DNA of 64,000 bases from Pseudomonas sp. Au-Pse12 (GTDB taxonomy: Bacteria > Pseudomonadota > Gammaproteobacteria > Pseudomonadales > Pseudomonadaceae). The notes under the pieces were generated by a model. That model made no database searches and was not told the origin of the DNA. It was given only the letters and a program-made list of their open reading frames with translations. Position 1 is the first letter of the stretch. Every line of letters starts with the position of its first letter. The stretch lies in the NCBI RefSeq assembly GCF_021341665.1, contig NZ_JAJTTH010000002.1, positions 434,001 through 498,000 on the forward strand. The letters run 5' to 3'. This document shows, one piece after another, positions 1 through 7,479 of the stretch. Made by a program: the position numbers and the translations under genes.

Positions 1-120
1 CTGATGAAAAGCCTGGGGCTGGCCGGAGCGATCCGGGTGTCATTGGCGCTGTACAACGACTCCGAGGACCTGGAGCGGTTCTTCGAGGCCCTGGATCAGG
101 CCCTGGAGTTGCTGCGATGA
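1..120 (+). CDS. Cysteine desulfurase (CsdA/SufS type), C-terminal 39 residues
   Basis: The open frame enters from the left edge and ends at TGA 118-120. The visible tail (GLAGAIRVSLALYNDSEDLE) matches the C-terminal end of SufS/CsdA-type class V aminotransferases, where a conserved R-x-S-x-x-x-Y-N-x-x-x-D segment precedes the last helix. These PLP enzymes release sulfur from cysteine as a persulfide. The PLP lysine and active cysteine lie outside the window, so the assignment leans on this tail and on the sufE-like gene that overlaps it by 4 bases (ATGA). The two would work as donor and acceptor. Confidence 0.8.
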   Translation: MMKSLGLAGAIRVSLALYNDSEDLERFFEALDQALELLR

Positions 121-527
121 GCCTGCCGACGGATGCCGTCACCGCCCTGGAGGTGTTCCAAGGGGCTGCCGGCTGGGAACAGCGGGCACGCCTGCTGATG
201 CAATGGGGCGAGCGCCTGCCAGCCCTGAGCGAGGCCGACAAGGTCGAAGCCAATCGGGTGCATGGCTGTGAAAGCCAGGTCTGGCTGGTGGCGAGGCTGG
301 AAAATGATCTTTGGCAGTTTGCCGCCGCCAGCGACGCGCGGCTGATTCGCGGCTTGGTGGCCTTGCTGCTGGCGCGGGTCAACGGCCTGACGGCCGAGCA
401 GTTGCGCGAGGTGGACCTGGCGGACTGGTTCAACCAGTTGGGCCTGTCGCGCCAGCTCTCGCCGTCGCGCAGCAATGGCCTGAACGCGGTGCTGCAACGC
501 ATGAGCGAACTGGCCAGCGCCCTGTAG
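117..527 (+). CDS. csdE: SufE/CsdE-family sulfur acceptor
   Basis: A 136-residue protein, the usual size for SufE/CsdE. It takes the persulfide sulfur from the partner cysteine desulfurase and activates it. Cys51 in VHGCESQVWL is the expected acceptor cysteine, in the family context H-G-C-x-S-x-V-W. The ATG overlaps the desulfurase stop, so translation is probably coupled. The next gene, on the opposite strand, is tcdA (csdL); in enterobacteria CsdA-CsdE-CsdL work together in ct6A tRNA modification, so csdE is preferred over sufE, which is an inference from context. The TAG stop lies inside the left arm of an extragenic inverted repeat. Confidence 0.88.
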   Translation: MSLPTDAVTALEVFQGAAGWEQRARLLMQWGERLPALSEADKVEANRVHGCESQVWLVARLENDLWQFAAASDARLIRGLVALLLARVNGLTAEQLREVDLADWFNQLGLSRQLSPSRSNGLNAVLQRMSELASAL

Positions 528-649
528 CCGCTGCCGAGCCTGCGAGGCTGCGAAAAGGTCCGCAGGACCTTGCTTGGCGACCTCCAGCCAGAGCTCTAAC
601 GGCCTTACGTCCCTTCGGGCCGCTCGCAGCCTGCGGCAGCGGCTACAGG
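521..649. repeat. Extragenic inverted repeat between csdE and tcdA
   Basis: Perfect 16-base arms, CCTGTAGCCGCTGCCG at 521-536 and its complement at 634-649, enclose a GC-rich centre with further partial palindromy. The left arm carries the TAG stop of csdE and the right arm carries the TAG stop of tcdA. The element looks like a Pseudomonas REP/BIME-type repeat; a shortened version with the same outer arm sequence occurs at 62794-62826. It could also act as a bidirectional transcription barrier between the converging genes. Confidence 0.75.
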
Positions 650-1452
650 GGCTTGCTGCGTTCGGACGGGCGGCGCACGCCGGCAACGATCTTGTCCACC
701 GCCTTGGTCGCCGCCACCATGCCGAAGGTCGCGGTCACCATCATCACCGCGCCAAAACCGCCGGCGCAGTCGAGCTTGACCCCATCGCCGACAAAACTCT
801 TCTGCAGGCAGATGCTGCCGTCCGGCTTTGGATAACGCAGCTGCTCGGTGGAAAACACGCAGGGCACGCTGTAATGCCGGGTCACGGTACGTGAAAAACC
901 ATAGTCGCGGCGCAGGGTGGAGCGCACCTTGGAGGCCAGCGGGTCATTGAAGGTACGGTTCAGGTCGCAGACCTGGATCAGCGTCGGGTCGATCTGCCCG
1001 CCGGCGCCGCCGGTGGTGATGATCTGGATCTTGCGCCGCTTGCACCAGGCAATCAGCGCCGCCTTGGCGTTGACGCTGTCGATGCAGTCGATCACGCAGT
1101 CGATGTTCGGGGTGATGTATTCGGCCATGGTCTCGCGGGTGACGAAATCCGCCACCGCGTGCACGCTGCAGTCCGGGTTGATACCGCGCAGGCGCTCGGC
1201 CATGACCTCGACCTTGGGTTTGCCCACGGTGCTGTCCAGAGCATGCAGCTGACGGTTGCTGTTGCTGACGCAAACGTCGTCGAGGTCGAACAGCGAGATC
1301 TCGCCCACCCCGCAGCGGGCGATGGCTTCCGCCGCCCAGGAACCGACTCCGCCAACCCCGACGATCGCCACATGGGCCGCCCGCAGCCGCTCCAGGCCTT
1401 CAATGCCATACAAACGGGCGACACCGGCAAACCGTGGATCTTCTGTACTCAT
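643..1452 (-). CDS. tcdA: tRNA threonylcarbamoyladenosine dehydratase TcdA
   Basis: A 269-residue member of the E1/MoeB/ThiF ATP-binding family. TcdA (CsdL) cyclises t6A37 of tRNA to ct6A using ATP. The nucleotide-binding motif VGVGGVGSWAAEAIARCG sits near residues 30-47, followed by the D-x-D-D-V segment and the N-R-Q-L motif (SNSNRQLHAL) typical of the family. The start at 1452 was chosen because AGGTGA lies 5 bases upstream and MSTEDPRF begins the conserved part; GTG/ATG codons 3-9 bases earlier are possible but poorer. It converges on csdE, its likely sulfur-relay partner gene. Confidence 0.92.
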   Translation of the reverse strand: MSTEDPRFAGVARLYGIEGLERLRAAHVAIVGVGGVGSWAAEAIARCGVGEISLFDLDDVCVSNSNRQLHALDSTVGKPKVEVMAERLRGINPDCSVHAVADFVTRETMAEYITPNIDCVIDCIDSVNAKAALIAWCKRRKIQIITTGGAGGQIDPTLIQVCDLNRTFNDPLASKVRSTLRRDYGFSRTVTRHYSVPCVFSTEQLRYPKPDGSICLQKSFVGDGVKLDCAGGFGAVMMVTATFGMVAATKAVDKIVAGVRRPSERSKPL

Positions 1453-1669
1453 GACCATCACCTAAAAAACCGGCGCGCATTATAGGGCTGGGAAGCGACA
1501 AGTTTTAAGCCACAAGCTACAAGTTAAGAACTAAAACCCGAATACAGTGCCCAAGGTCTGGCTTTCCTCTGTGCGCTGTACGCTCAGTTGAGGGCCGGTG
1601 TAGGATGCCCGCCGTTTGGCGCCTGCCAACCCTTCCCTCGTTCCACACCTTTTGGAACCCGAAATAGCT

Positions 1670-4261
1670 ATGTCATCGCGTAAATTTGGACTCAACTTGG
1701 TGATAGTGCTGGCGATTGCCGCGCTGTTCACCGGCTTCTGGGCGCTGATCAATCGCCCGGTATCGGCCCCCGACTGGCCGGAACAGATCTCCGGTTTTTC
1801 CTACTCGCCTTTCCAGCAGGGCCAGTTCCCGCAGAAAGACCAGTACCCGTCCGACGATGAAATGCGTCGCGACCTGGAGATCATGAGCAAGCTGACGGAC
1901 AACATCCGTACCTATTCGGTGGATGGCAGCCTGCAGGATATTCCCAAGCTGGCGGAAGAGTTCGGCCTGCGCGTGACCCTGGGTATCTGGATCAGCCCGG
2001 ACCTGGAGCGCAACGAGCGGGAAATCATGCGCGCCATCGAACTGGCCAACAGCTCGCGCAGCGTGGTGCGGGTGGTGGTGGGTAACGAAGCGATCTTCCG
2101 CAAGGAAATCACCGCCGACCAACTGTCGGTGATTCTCGACCGGGTCCGCGCCGCGGTGAAAGTTCCGGTCACCACTTCGGAACAGTGGCACGTCTGGGAA
2201 GAAAACCCGGAACTGGCCAAGCACGTCGACCTGATCGCCGCGCACATCCTGCCCTACTGGGAATTCATCCCGATGGACAAGGCCGGGCAGTTTGTCCTCG
2301 ACCGCGCCCGCGACCTGAAGAAAATGTTCCCGAAAAAACCGCTGCTGCTGTCCGAAGTGGGCTGGCCAAGCAACGGCCGCATGCGCGGTGGCGCCGACGC
2401 CAGCCCGGCGGACCAGGCGATCTACCTGCGCACCCTGGTCAACAAGCTCAACCGCCAGGGCTACAACTACTTTGTCATTGAAGCCTTCGACCAGCCGTGG
2501 AAGGCCAGCGACGAAGGTTCGGTGGGCGCCTACTGGGGCGTGTTCAACGCCGCGCGCCAGCAGAAGTTCAACTTCGAAGGCCCGGTAGTGGCGATCCCGC
2601 AATGGCGAGTGCTGGCCATCGGCTCGGTGGTGCTGGCGCTGCTGTCGCTGACCCTGCTGATGATCGACGGCTCGGCCCTGCGCCAGCGTGGCCGCACCTT
2701 CCTGACCTTCATCGCCTTCCTCTGCGGCTCGGTGCTGGTGTGGATCGGCTACGACTACAGCCAGCAATACAGCACCTGGTTCAGCCTGACTGTGGGCTTT
2801 CTCCTCGCGCTGGGTGCGCTGGGGGTGTTCATCGTGCTGCTCACCGAGGCCCATGAACTGGCCGAGGCGGTGTGGATTCACAAGCGCCGGCGCGAGTTCC
2901 TGCCGGTGGAGGGCGACTCCAACTACCGGCCGAAAGTCTCGATCCACGTGCCGTGCTACAACGAGCCGCCGGAGATGGTCAAACAGACCCTCAACGCCCT
3001 GGCCAACCTCGATTACCCGGACTTCGAAGTCCTGATCATCGACAACAACACCAAGGACCCGGCGGTCTGGGAGCCGGTGCAGGCCTATTGCGAAACCCTG
3101 GGCCCGCGCTTCAAGTTCTTCCACGTGGCGCCATTGGCCGGTTTCAAGGGCGGCGCCCTGAACTACCTGCTGCCGCACACCGCCAAGGATGCCGAAGTGA
3201 TCGCGGTGATCGACTCCGACTACTGCGTCGACCGCAACTGGCTCAAGCACATGGTGCCGCACTTCGCCGATCCGAAGATCGCCATCGTGCAGTCGCCCCA
3301 GGACTACCGCGACCAGAACGAAAGCACCTTCAAGAAGCTCTGCTACGCGGAATACAAGGGCTTCTTCCATATCGGCATGGTCACCCGCAACGACCGTGAC
3401 GCGATCATCCAGCACGGCACCATGACCATGACCCGGCGCACGGTGCTGGAAGAGCTGGGCTGGGCCGACTGGTGCATCTGCGAAGACGCCGAGCTGGGCC
3501 TGCGGGTGTTCGAGAAAGGCCTGTCGGCGGCGTACCACCACGAAAGCTACGGCAAGGGCCTGATGCCCGACACCTTCATCGACTTCAAGAAGCAGCGTTT
3601 CCGCTGGGCCTATGGCGCGATCCAGATCATCAAGCGCCACACCGCCAGCCTGCTGCGCGGCAAGAACACCGAGCTGACCCGTGGCCAGCGCTACCACTTC
3701 CTCGCGGGCTGGCTGCCGTGGGTCGCGGATGGCATGAACATCTTCTTCACCGTCGGTGCCCTGCTGTGGTCGGCGGCGATGATCATCGTGCCGCAACGGG
3801 TCGACCCGCCGCTGCTGATTTTCGCGATCCCGCCGCTGGCGCTGTTCGTGTTCAAGGTGGGCAAGATCATCTTCCTCTACCGCCGAGCGGTGGGGGTCAA
3901 CCTCAAGGACGCGTTCTGCGCGGCCCTGGCGGGCCTGGCCTTGTCCCACACCATCGCCAAGGCGGTGCTGTACGGCTTCTTCACCAGCAGCATCCCGTTC
4001 TTCCGCACACCGAAGAACGCCGACAACCACGGGTTCTGGGTGGCGATCTCGGAAGCCCGGGAAGAGTTGTTCATCATGCTGCTGTTGTGGGGCGCGGCGC
4101 TGGGGATCTTCCTGGTGCAGGGCCTGCCAAGCAACGACATGCGCTTCTGGGTGACCATGCTCCTGGTGCAGTCGCTGCCTTATGTGGCGGCACTGGTCAT
4201 GGCCTTCCTTTCGTCGCTGCCAAAACCTGCGGAACACCCCGAGCCGGCTCCAGCCGCCTAA
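1670..4261 (+). CDS. ndvB: NdvB-like membrane beta-glucan synthase (GH17-like domain fused to GT2)
   Basis: An 863-residue inner-membrane protein. One N-terminal helix (about 8-27) is followed by a GH17-type domain (about 45-300) in which both expected glutamates are visible: Glu140 in VVVGNEAIF and Glu229 in LLSEVGWPSNG. Several membrane spans lead to a GT2 domain with VSIHVPCYNE (about 427), the D-x-D at IDSDYCV (about 515), CEDAELGLR (about 604) and KKQRFRW (about 643), then more membrane spans. This matches Pseudomonas NdvB, associated with cyclic beta-1,3-glucans and biofilm antibiotic tolerance. The intact GH17 pair suggests a built-in transglycosylase. ATG 1670 precedes the membrane helix; the upstream TTG is unlikely. 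A strong terminator follows. Confidence 0.88.
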   Translation: MSSRKFGLNLVIVLAIAALFTGFWALINRPVSAPDWPEQISGFSYSPFQQGQFPQKDQYPSDDEMRRDLEIMSKLTDNIRTYSVDGSLQDIPKLAEEFGLRVTLGIWISPDLERNEREIMRAIELANSSRSVVRVVVGNEAIFRKEITADQLSVILDRVRAAVKVPVTTSEQWHVWEENPELAKHVDLIAAHILPYWEFIPMDKAGQFVLDRARDLKKMFPKKPLLLSEVGWPSNGRMRGGADASPADQAIYLRTLVNKLNRQGYNYFVIEAFDQPWKASDEGSVGAYWGVFNAARQQKFNFEGPVVAIPQWRVLAIGSVVLALLSLTLLMIDGSALRQRGRTFLTFIAFLCGSVLVWIGYDYSQQYSTWFSLTVGFLLALGALGVFIVLLTEAHELAEAVWIHKRRREFLPVEGDSNYRPKVSIHVPCYNEPPEMVKQTLNALANLDYPDFEVLIIDNNTKDPAVWEPVQAYCETLGPRFKFFHVAPLAGFKGGALNYLLPHTAKDAEVIAVIDSDYCVDRNWLKHMVPHFADPKIAIVQSPQDYRDQNESTFKKLCYAEYKGFFHIGMVTRNDRDAIIQHGTMTMTRRTVLEELGWADWCICEDAELGLRVFEKGLSAAYHHESYGKGLMPDTFIDFKKQRFRWAYGAIQIIKRHTASLLRGKNTELTRGQRYHFLAGWLPWVADGMNIFFTVGALLWSAAMIIVPQRVDPPLLIFAIPPLALFVFKVGKIIFLYRRAVGVNLKDAFCAALAGLALSHTIAKAVLYGFFTSSIPFFRTPKNADNHGFWVAISEAREELFIMLLLWGAALGIFLVQGLPSNDMRFWVTMLLVQSLPYVAALVMAFLSSLPKPAEHPEPAPAA

Positions 4262-4277
4262 ATCGATGCAAACCACT

Positions 4278-4304
4278 AAACGGCGGCCTCAGGCCGCCGT
4301 TTTG
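4278..4304 (+). terminator. Rho-independent terminator of ndvB
   Basis: A ten-base stem, ACGGCGGCCT and its complement, with a single-base loop at 4290, is followed by TTTTGCTTT. It begins 17 bases after the ndvB stop codon. The flanking AAA/TTT pairs lengthen the stem. Confidence 0.85.
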
Positions 4305-4349
4305 CTTTAAGATATCCGCCATTTTGCGCGCCTCGCCCGCAGCTCTCCC

Positions 4350-4448
4350 TGTAGGAGCGAGCTTGCTCGCGATAGATGTCAAGAATGACGCAAGCACCTG
4401 ATGCTCTGCGCCGCTCTTGAGTCCATCGCGAGCAAGCTCGCTCCTACA
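4350..4448. repeat. Paired REP sequences (inverted) between ndvB and dapE
   Basis: Two perfect 24-base inverted copies face each other: the arm beginning TGTAGGAGCGAGCTTGCTCG at 4350-4373 and its complement at 4425-4448, each internally palindromic (GAGCGAGCTTGCTC). This is the classic fluorescens-group REP doublet, with a 51-base spacer. It lies 47 bases before dapE. Confidence 0.9.
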
Positions 4449-4494
4449 ACAAGAAAAGAGCTGCGCCTGATCTTGCCTTGCACCGGAGTTCCCC

Positions 4495-5646
4495 ATGACG
4501 GCCCACGCCGAGCTTTCGCCGACCCTGCAACTTGCCTGTGATCTGATCCGCCGCCCCTCGGTGACGCCGGTCGACGCCGATTGCCAGAAGCTGATGATGC
4601 AGCGCCTGGGCGATGCCGGCTTCAAGCTGGAACCAATGCGCATTGAGGATGTGGATAACTTCTGGGCCAGCCATGGCCAGCATGAAGGCCCGGTGCTGTG
4701 CTTCGCCGGCCATACCGACGTGGTGCCCACCGGCCCGGTCCAGGCCTGGCAGAACGACCCGTTCGAAGCGCTGATCGATGAACACGGCATGCTTTGCGGG
4801 CGTGGCGCGGCGGACATGAAGGGCAGCCTGGCCGCCATGCTGGTGGCCGCCGAGCGCTTTGTCGCCGACTACCCGGACCACAAGGGCTCGGTGGCCTTCC
4901 TGATCACCAGTGACGAAGAAGGCCCGGCGCACCACGGCACCAAGGCGGTGGTGGAACGCCTGGCGGCACGCAAGGAGCGCCTGGACTGGTGCATCGTCGG
5001 CGAGCCTTCGAGCACCAGCCTGGTGGGCGACGTGGTCAAGAACGGCCGCCGCGGTTCCCTCGGCGCCAAACTCACGGTGCGCGGGGTACAGGGGCACGTG
5101 GCCTACCCGCACCTGGCGAAGAACCCGATTCACCTGGCGGCACCGGCCCTGGCGGAACTGGCGGCCGAGCACTGGGACGACGGCAACGCCTTCTTCCCGC
5201 CCACCAGCTTCCAGATCTCCAACCTCAATTCCGGCACCGGCGCCACCAACGTGATCCCCGGTGACCTGGTGGCGGTGTTCAATTTCCGCTTCTCCACCGA
5301 ATCCACCGTTGAGGGCCTGCAACAACGGGTGGCCGCGATTCTCGACAAGCACGGCCTGGACTGGCACGTGGACTGGGCCCTGTCCGGCCTGCCGTTCCTC
5401 ACCGAACCCGGCGCCCTGCTGGACGCGGTTTCGGCCAGCATCAAGCAGGTCACCGGCCGCGAGACCAAGGCGTCCACCAGCGGCGGTACTTCCGACGGTC
5501 GCTTCATCGCCACCCTGGGCACCCAGGTGGTGGAACTGGGCCCGGTCAACGCCACGATCCACCAGGTCAACGAGCGGATCCTGGCCAGCGACCTGGATGT
5601 GCTGACCGAAATCTACTACCAGACCCTGATCAAGTTGCTCGCCTGA
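4495..5646 (+). CDS. dapE: Succinyl-diaminopimelate desuccinylase
   Basis: A 383-residue M20-family di-zinc amidohydrolase that cleaves N-succinyl-LL-diaminopimelate to LL-diaminopimelate and succinate, in lysine and peptidoglycan precursor synthesis. The metal-site motif [13 protein letters not shown] places His73, [14 protein letters not shown] supplies the bridging aspartate region, and [11 protein letters not shown] carries Glu141-Glu142, the catalytic base and a metal ligand. A C-terminal histidine follows in NATIHQVNE. Length matches the family. The ATG is preceded by CGGAG. The stop overlaps the rlmA start by one base (TGATG), indicating coupled translation. Confidence 0.96.
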   Translation: MTAHAELSPTLQLACDLIRRPSVTPVDADCQKLMMQRLGDAGFKLEPMRIEDVDNFWASHGQHEGPVLCFAGHTDVVPTGPVQAWQNDPFEALIDEHGMLCGRGAADMKGSLAAMLVAAERFVADYPDHKGSVAFLITSDEEGPAHHGTKAVVERLAARKERLDWCIVGEPSSTSLVGDVVKNGRRGSLGAKLTVRGVQGHVAYPHLAKNPIHLAAPALAELAAEHWDDGNAFFPPTSFQISNLNSGTGATNVIPGDLVAVFNFRFSTESTVEGLQQRVAAILDKHGLDWHVDWALSGLPFLTEPGALLDAVSASIKQVTGRETKASTSGGTSDGRFIATLGTQVVELGPVNATIHQVNERILASDLDVLTEIYYQTLIKLLA

Positions 5647-6455
5647 TGCTTGCCTGTCCTCTTTGCAGCGCCCCGCTGAATGCCGTGGACAACGGCGTGG
5701 TCTGCCCGGCCGGGCACCGCTTCGACCGCGCTCGCCAGGGCTACCTGAACCTGCTGCCGGTGCAGCACAAGAACAGCCGTGACCCGGGTGATAACCAGGC
5801 CATGGTCGAGGCCCGCCGCGACTTCCTCAACGCCGGGCACTACGCCCCAGTGGCCCGGCGCCTGGCAGAGCTGGCGGCCGAACGCGCGCCCCAGCGCTGG
5901 GTCGACATCGGCTGTGGCGAGGGCTACTACACCGCGCAACTGGCCGAAGCCCTGCCCGGCGCCGACGGCTACGCCCTGGATATTTCCCGGGAAGCGGTAA
6001 AACGCGCCTGTCGCCGGGCGCCGCAACTGACCTGGATGGTCGCCAGCATGGCGCGCATTCCGTTGGCCGATGCCAGCTGCCAGTTCCTTGCCAGCGTCTT
6101 CAGCCCCCTCGACTGGCAAGAGGCCAAGCGCCTGCTGAGCCCTGGTGGCGGCCTGATGAAGGTCGGCCCCACCAGCGGCCACCTGATGGAACTGCGCGAG
6201 CGCCTGTATGACGAAGTGCGCGAGTACACCGACGACAAGCACCTGGCCCTGGTGCCTGAAGGCATGGCCCTGGCCCACAGCGAAACCCTGGAATTCAAGC
6301 TGTGCCTGGAACGCCCGGAAGATCGCGCCAACCTGCTGGCCATGACCCCTCACGGCTGGCGCGCCAGCGCCGAACGCCGGGCCGCGGTGATCGAGCAGGC
6401 CGAGCCTTTCGAGGTCAGCGTATCGATGCGCTACGATTACTTCGTGCTGCAATAA
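5646..6455 (+). CDS. rlmA: 23S rRNA (guanine-N1)-methyltransferase RlmA
   Basis: A 269-residue SAM-dependent methyltransferase. The N-terminal zinc finger is visible as Cys4, Cys7, Cys20 and His24 (CPLC ... VCPAGH), which is the RlmA signature. Then come N-x-x-DPGDN and the SAM-binding motif DIGCGEGYYT (about 82-91). RlmA(I) methylates G745 of 23S rRNA in Gram-negative bacteria; the finger helps bind the rRNA hairpin. It starts on the last base of dapE and is probably cotranscribed with it. Confidence 0.93.
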   Translation: MLACPLCSAPLNAVDNGVVCPAGHRFDRARQGYLNLLPVQHKNSRDPGDNQAMVEARRDFLNAGHYAPVARRLAELAAERAPQRWVDIGCGEGYYTAQLAEALPGADGYALDISREAVKRACRRAPQLTWMVASMARIPLADASCQFLASVFSPLDWQEAKRLLSPGGGLMKVGPTSGHLMELRERLYDEVREYTDDKHLALVPEGMALAHSETLEFKLCLERPEDRANLLAMTPHGWRASAERRAAVIEQAEPFEVSVSMRYDYFVLQ

Positions 6456-6542
6456 CCCCCACTAGAACCCACGACCTCGGGCATCGGCCCGGGGTCGAAT
6501 AAATCCGCGAATGGATTTTTCAGACCGGCAATGAGGACATCC

Positions 6543-6920
6543 ATGCGCCAGCCCGATATCGAGATTTACCTGAAAGACGCCGACGTCGACTACAAGGCCA
6601 TCGCCGCCTGGCTCAGTGCCGTGCTCGGCCCTTGCAGCGAGTGGGTACAGAAGGGCCAGACCTACAAATGCAGCGCGGGCCAGGTGCCCGTGACCTGGCT
6701 GCCCAAGGCCGTGGGCAAGTGGAACAGCTTGTACCTGGAAAGCGACCAGACCCCATGGGACGACGACATCGCCTGCGCTCGCGCGGCCTTCGCCGCACTC
6801 AATGTCGAAGTGCGCTGCGCACCGGGCAGCTGGGTCGAGGAAGAAGGTGAAGAATCCGCCGATCGCTGGATTCGCATCAGCGCCGACGGTGAAGAGGAAA
6901 TTACCTGGCGCACGGCCTGA
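6543..6920 (+). CDS. Conserved hypothetical protein, 125 residues
   Basis: An acidic, soluble protein with no signal peptide or membrane span. It contains WLPKAVGKWNSLYLES followed by a DDDIACARAAFAAL helix, and ends with an acidic tail (WVEEEGEESADRWIRISADG). I do not recognise a named domain. ATG 6543 was chosen over ATG 6531 because GAGGA lies 6 bases upstream of it and MRQPDIEIYL reads as the natural start. A protein of this kind follows rlmA in other Pseudomonas from memory, so it is likely a conserved genus gene rather than a recent arrival. Confidence 0.75.
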   Translation: MRQPDIEIYLKDADVDYKAIAAWLSAVLGPCSEWVQKGQTYKCSAGQVPVTWLPKAVGKWNSLYLESDQTPWDDDIACARAAFAALNVEVRCAPGSWVEEEGEESADRWIRISADGEEEITWRTA

Positions 6921-6934
6921 ACACTGCATACCCG

Positions 6935-7013
6935 TAGGAGCCGACTTGCCGGCGAAAGAGGCCCCTGAGCCTTGCATCGCCTGCGCCCCCGTTCGCTGGC
7001 AAGCCAGCTCCTG
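6935..7013. repeat. REP-type inverted pair
   Basis: GTAGGAGCCGACTTGCCGGC at the left and its imperfect complement (GCTGGCAAGCCAGCTCCTGC) at the right face each other between the converging hypothetical gene and the cold-shock gene. Confidence 0.75.
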
Positions 7014-7022
7014 CCGGGTCGG

Positions 7023-7232
7023 TTACAGGCCGACGACGTCTTCGGCTTGCAGACCTTTCTGGCCTTCGACCACGGCGTATTCCACCTGCTGGCCTTCGGT
7101 CAGGGAGCGGTGGCCTTCGCCACGGATCGCTCGATAGTGGACAAACACGTCCGCCCCCCCTTCACGCTGGATAAAGCCGTAGCCCTTGGCGTCGTTGAAC
7201 CACTTCACGTTGCCGGTCTCACGAGTAGTCAT
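7023..7232 (-). CDS. Cold-shock domain protein, 69 residues
   Basis: A single cold-shock domain that binds single-stranded RNA or DNA and probably acts as an RNA chaperone. RNP1 is visible as KGYGFIQR and RNP2 as DVFVHYRAI, preceded by the family opening TGNVKWFND. The length is standard for CspA-type proteins. ATG 7232 was chosen because [12 protein letters not shown] is the conserved N-terminus and GAGGT sits just upstream. A likely sigma-70 promoter at 7350-7377 would give a leader of roughly 110 bases, consistent with cold-shock genes that are controlled through a long 5' UTR. It is divergent from plsB. Confidence 0.95.
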   Translation of the reverse strand: MTTRETGNVKWFNDAKGYGFIQREGGADVFVHYRAIRGEGHRSLTEGQQVEYAVVEGQKGLQAEDVVGL

Positions 7233-7349
7233 GAATCCATACCTCATTTTTTTATTATTGGATTGGCGCACTGCAACCAAACCTTGAGAACTTTCCCTCG
7301 ACCTGTGTCTCTATGACAGGAGGCTATACGGCCGCGGGAGAGTCGGCCG

Positions 7350-7377
7350 AGTATATGACAGGCGTAAAAACTCTCAA
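7350..7377 (-). promoter_or_regulatory. Candidate sigma-70 promoter of the cold-shock gene
   Basis: Read leftward: -35 TTGAGA (7377-7372), a 16-base spacer, and -10 TATACT (7355-7350). It predicts a transcript with a leader of about 110 bases before the cold-shock ATG. It is a match by eye to the consensus; the start site is not shown by the sequence. Confidence 0.55.
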
Positions 7378-7479
7378 CTCAATCTTGTTTCGGCGCTTTT
7401 TTGCCGATTTTCGGCGAATCCGGCACACTACCGCTCCCGAGCAGTTGCTCGGTTTTCTACTCACTCACGCAGAAGCCGT

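Noticed and set aside
1499..1531. Short repeated AAGCCACAAGCTACAAGTT-like tract
   Set aside because: It looks like a decayed Pseudomonas intergenic repeat, but it is too short and too degenerate to define as an element.
1673..4276. 867-residue open frame opposite ndvB
   Set aside because: Antisense shadow; the plus frame carries complete GH17 and GT2 motifs, and this frame has biased composition (His, Gln, Arg) with no domains.
6480..6525. Terminator after rlmA (AAATCC ... GGATTTTT)
   Set aside because: The stem has only six base pairs and is AT-rich, so it is not convincing.
7233..7479. Thermosensor or riboswitch in the cold-shock leader
   Set aside because: A leader of about 110 bases is plausible, but I could not build a specific conserved structure by eye, so only the promoter is listed.
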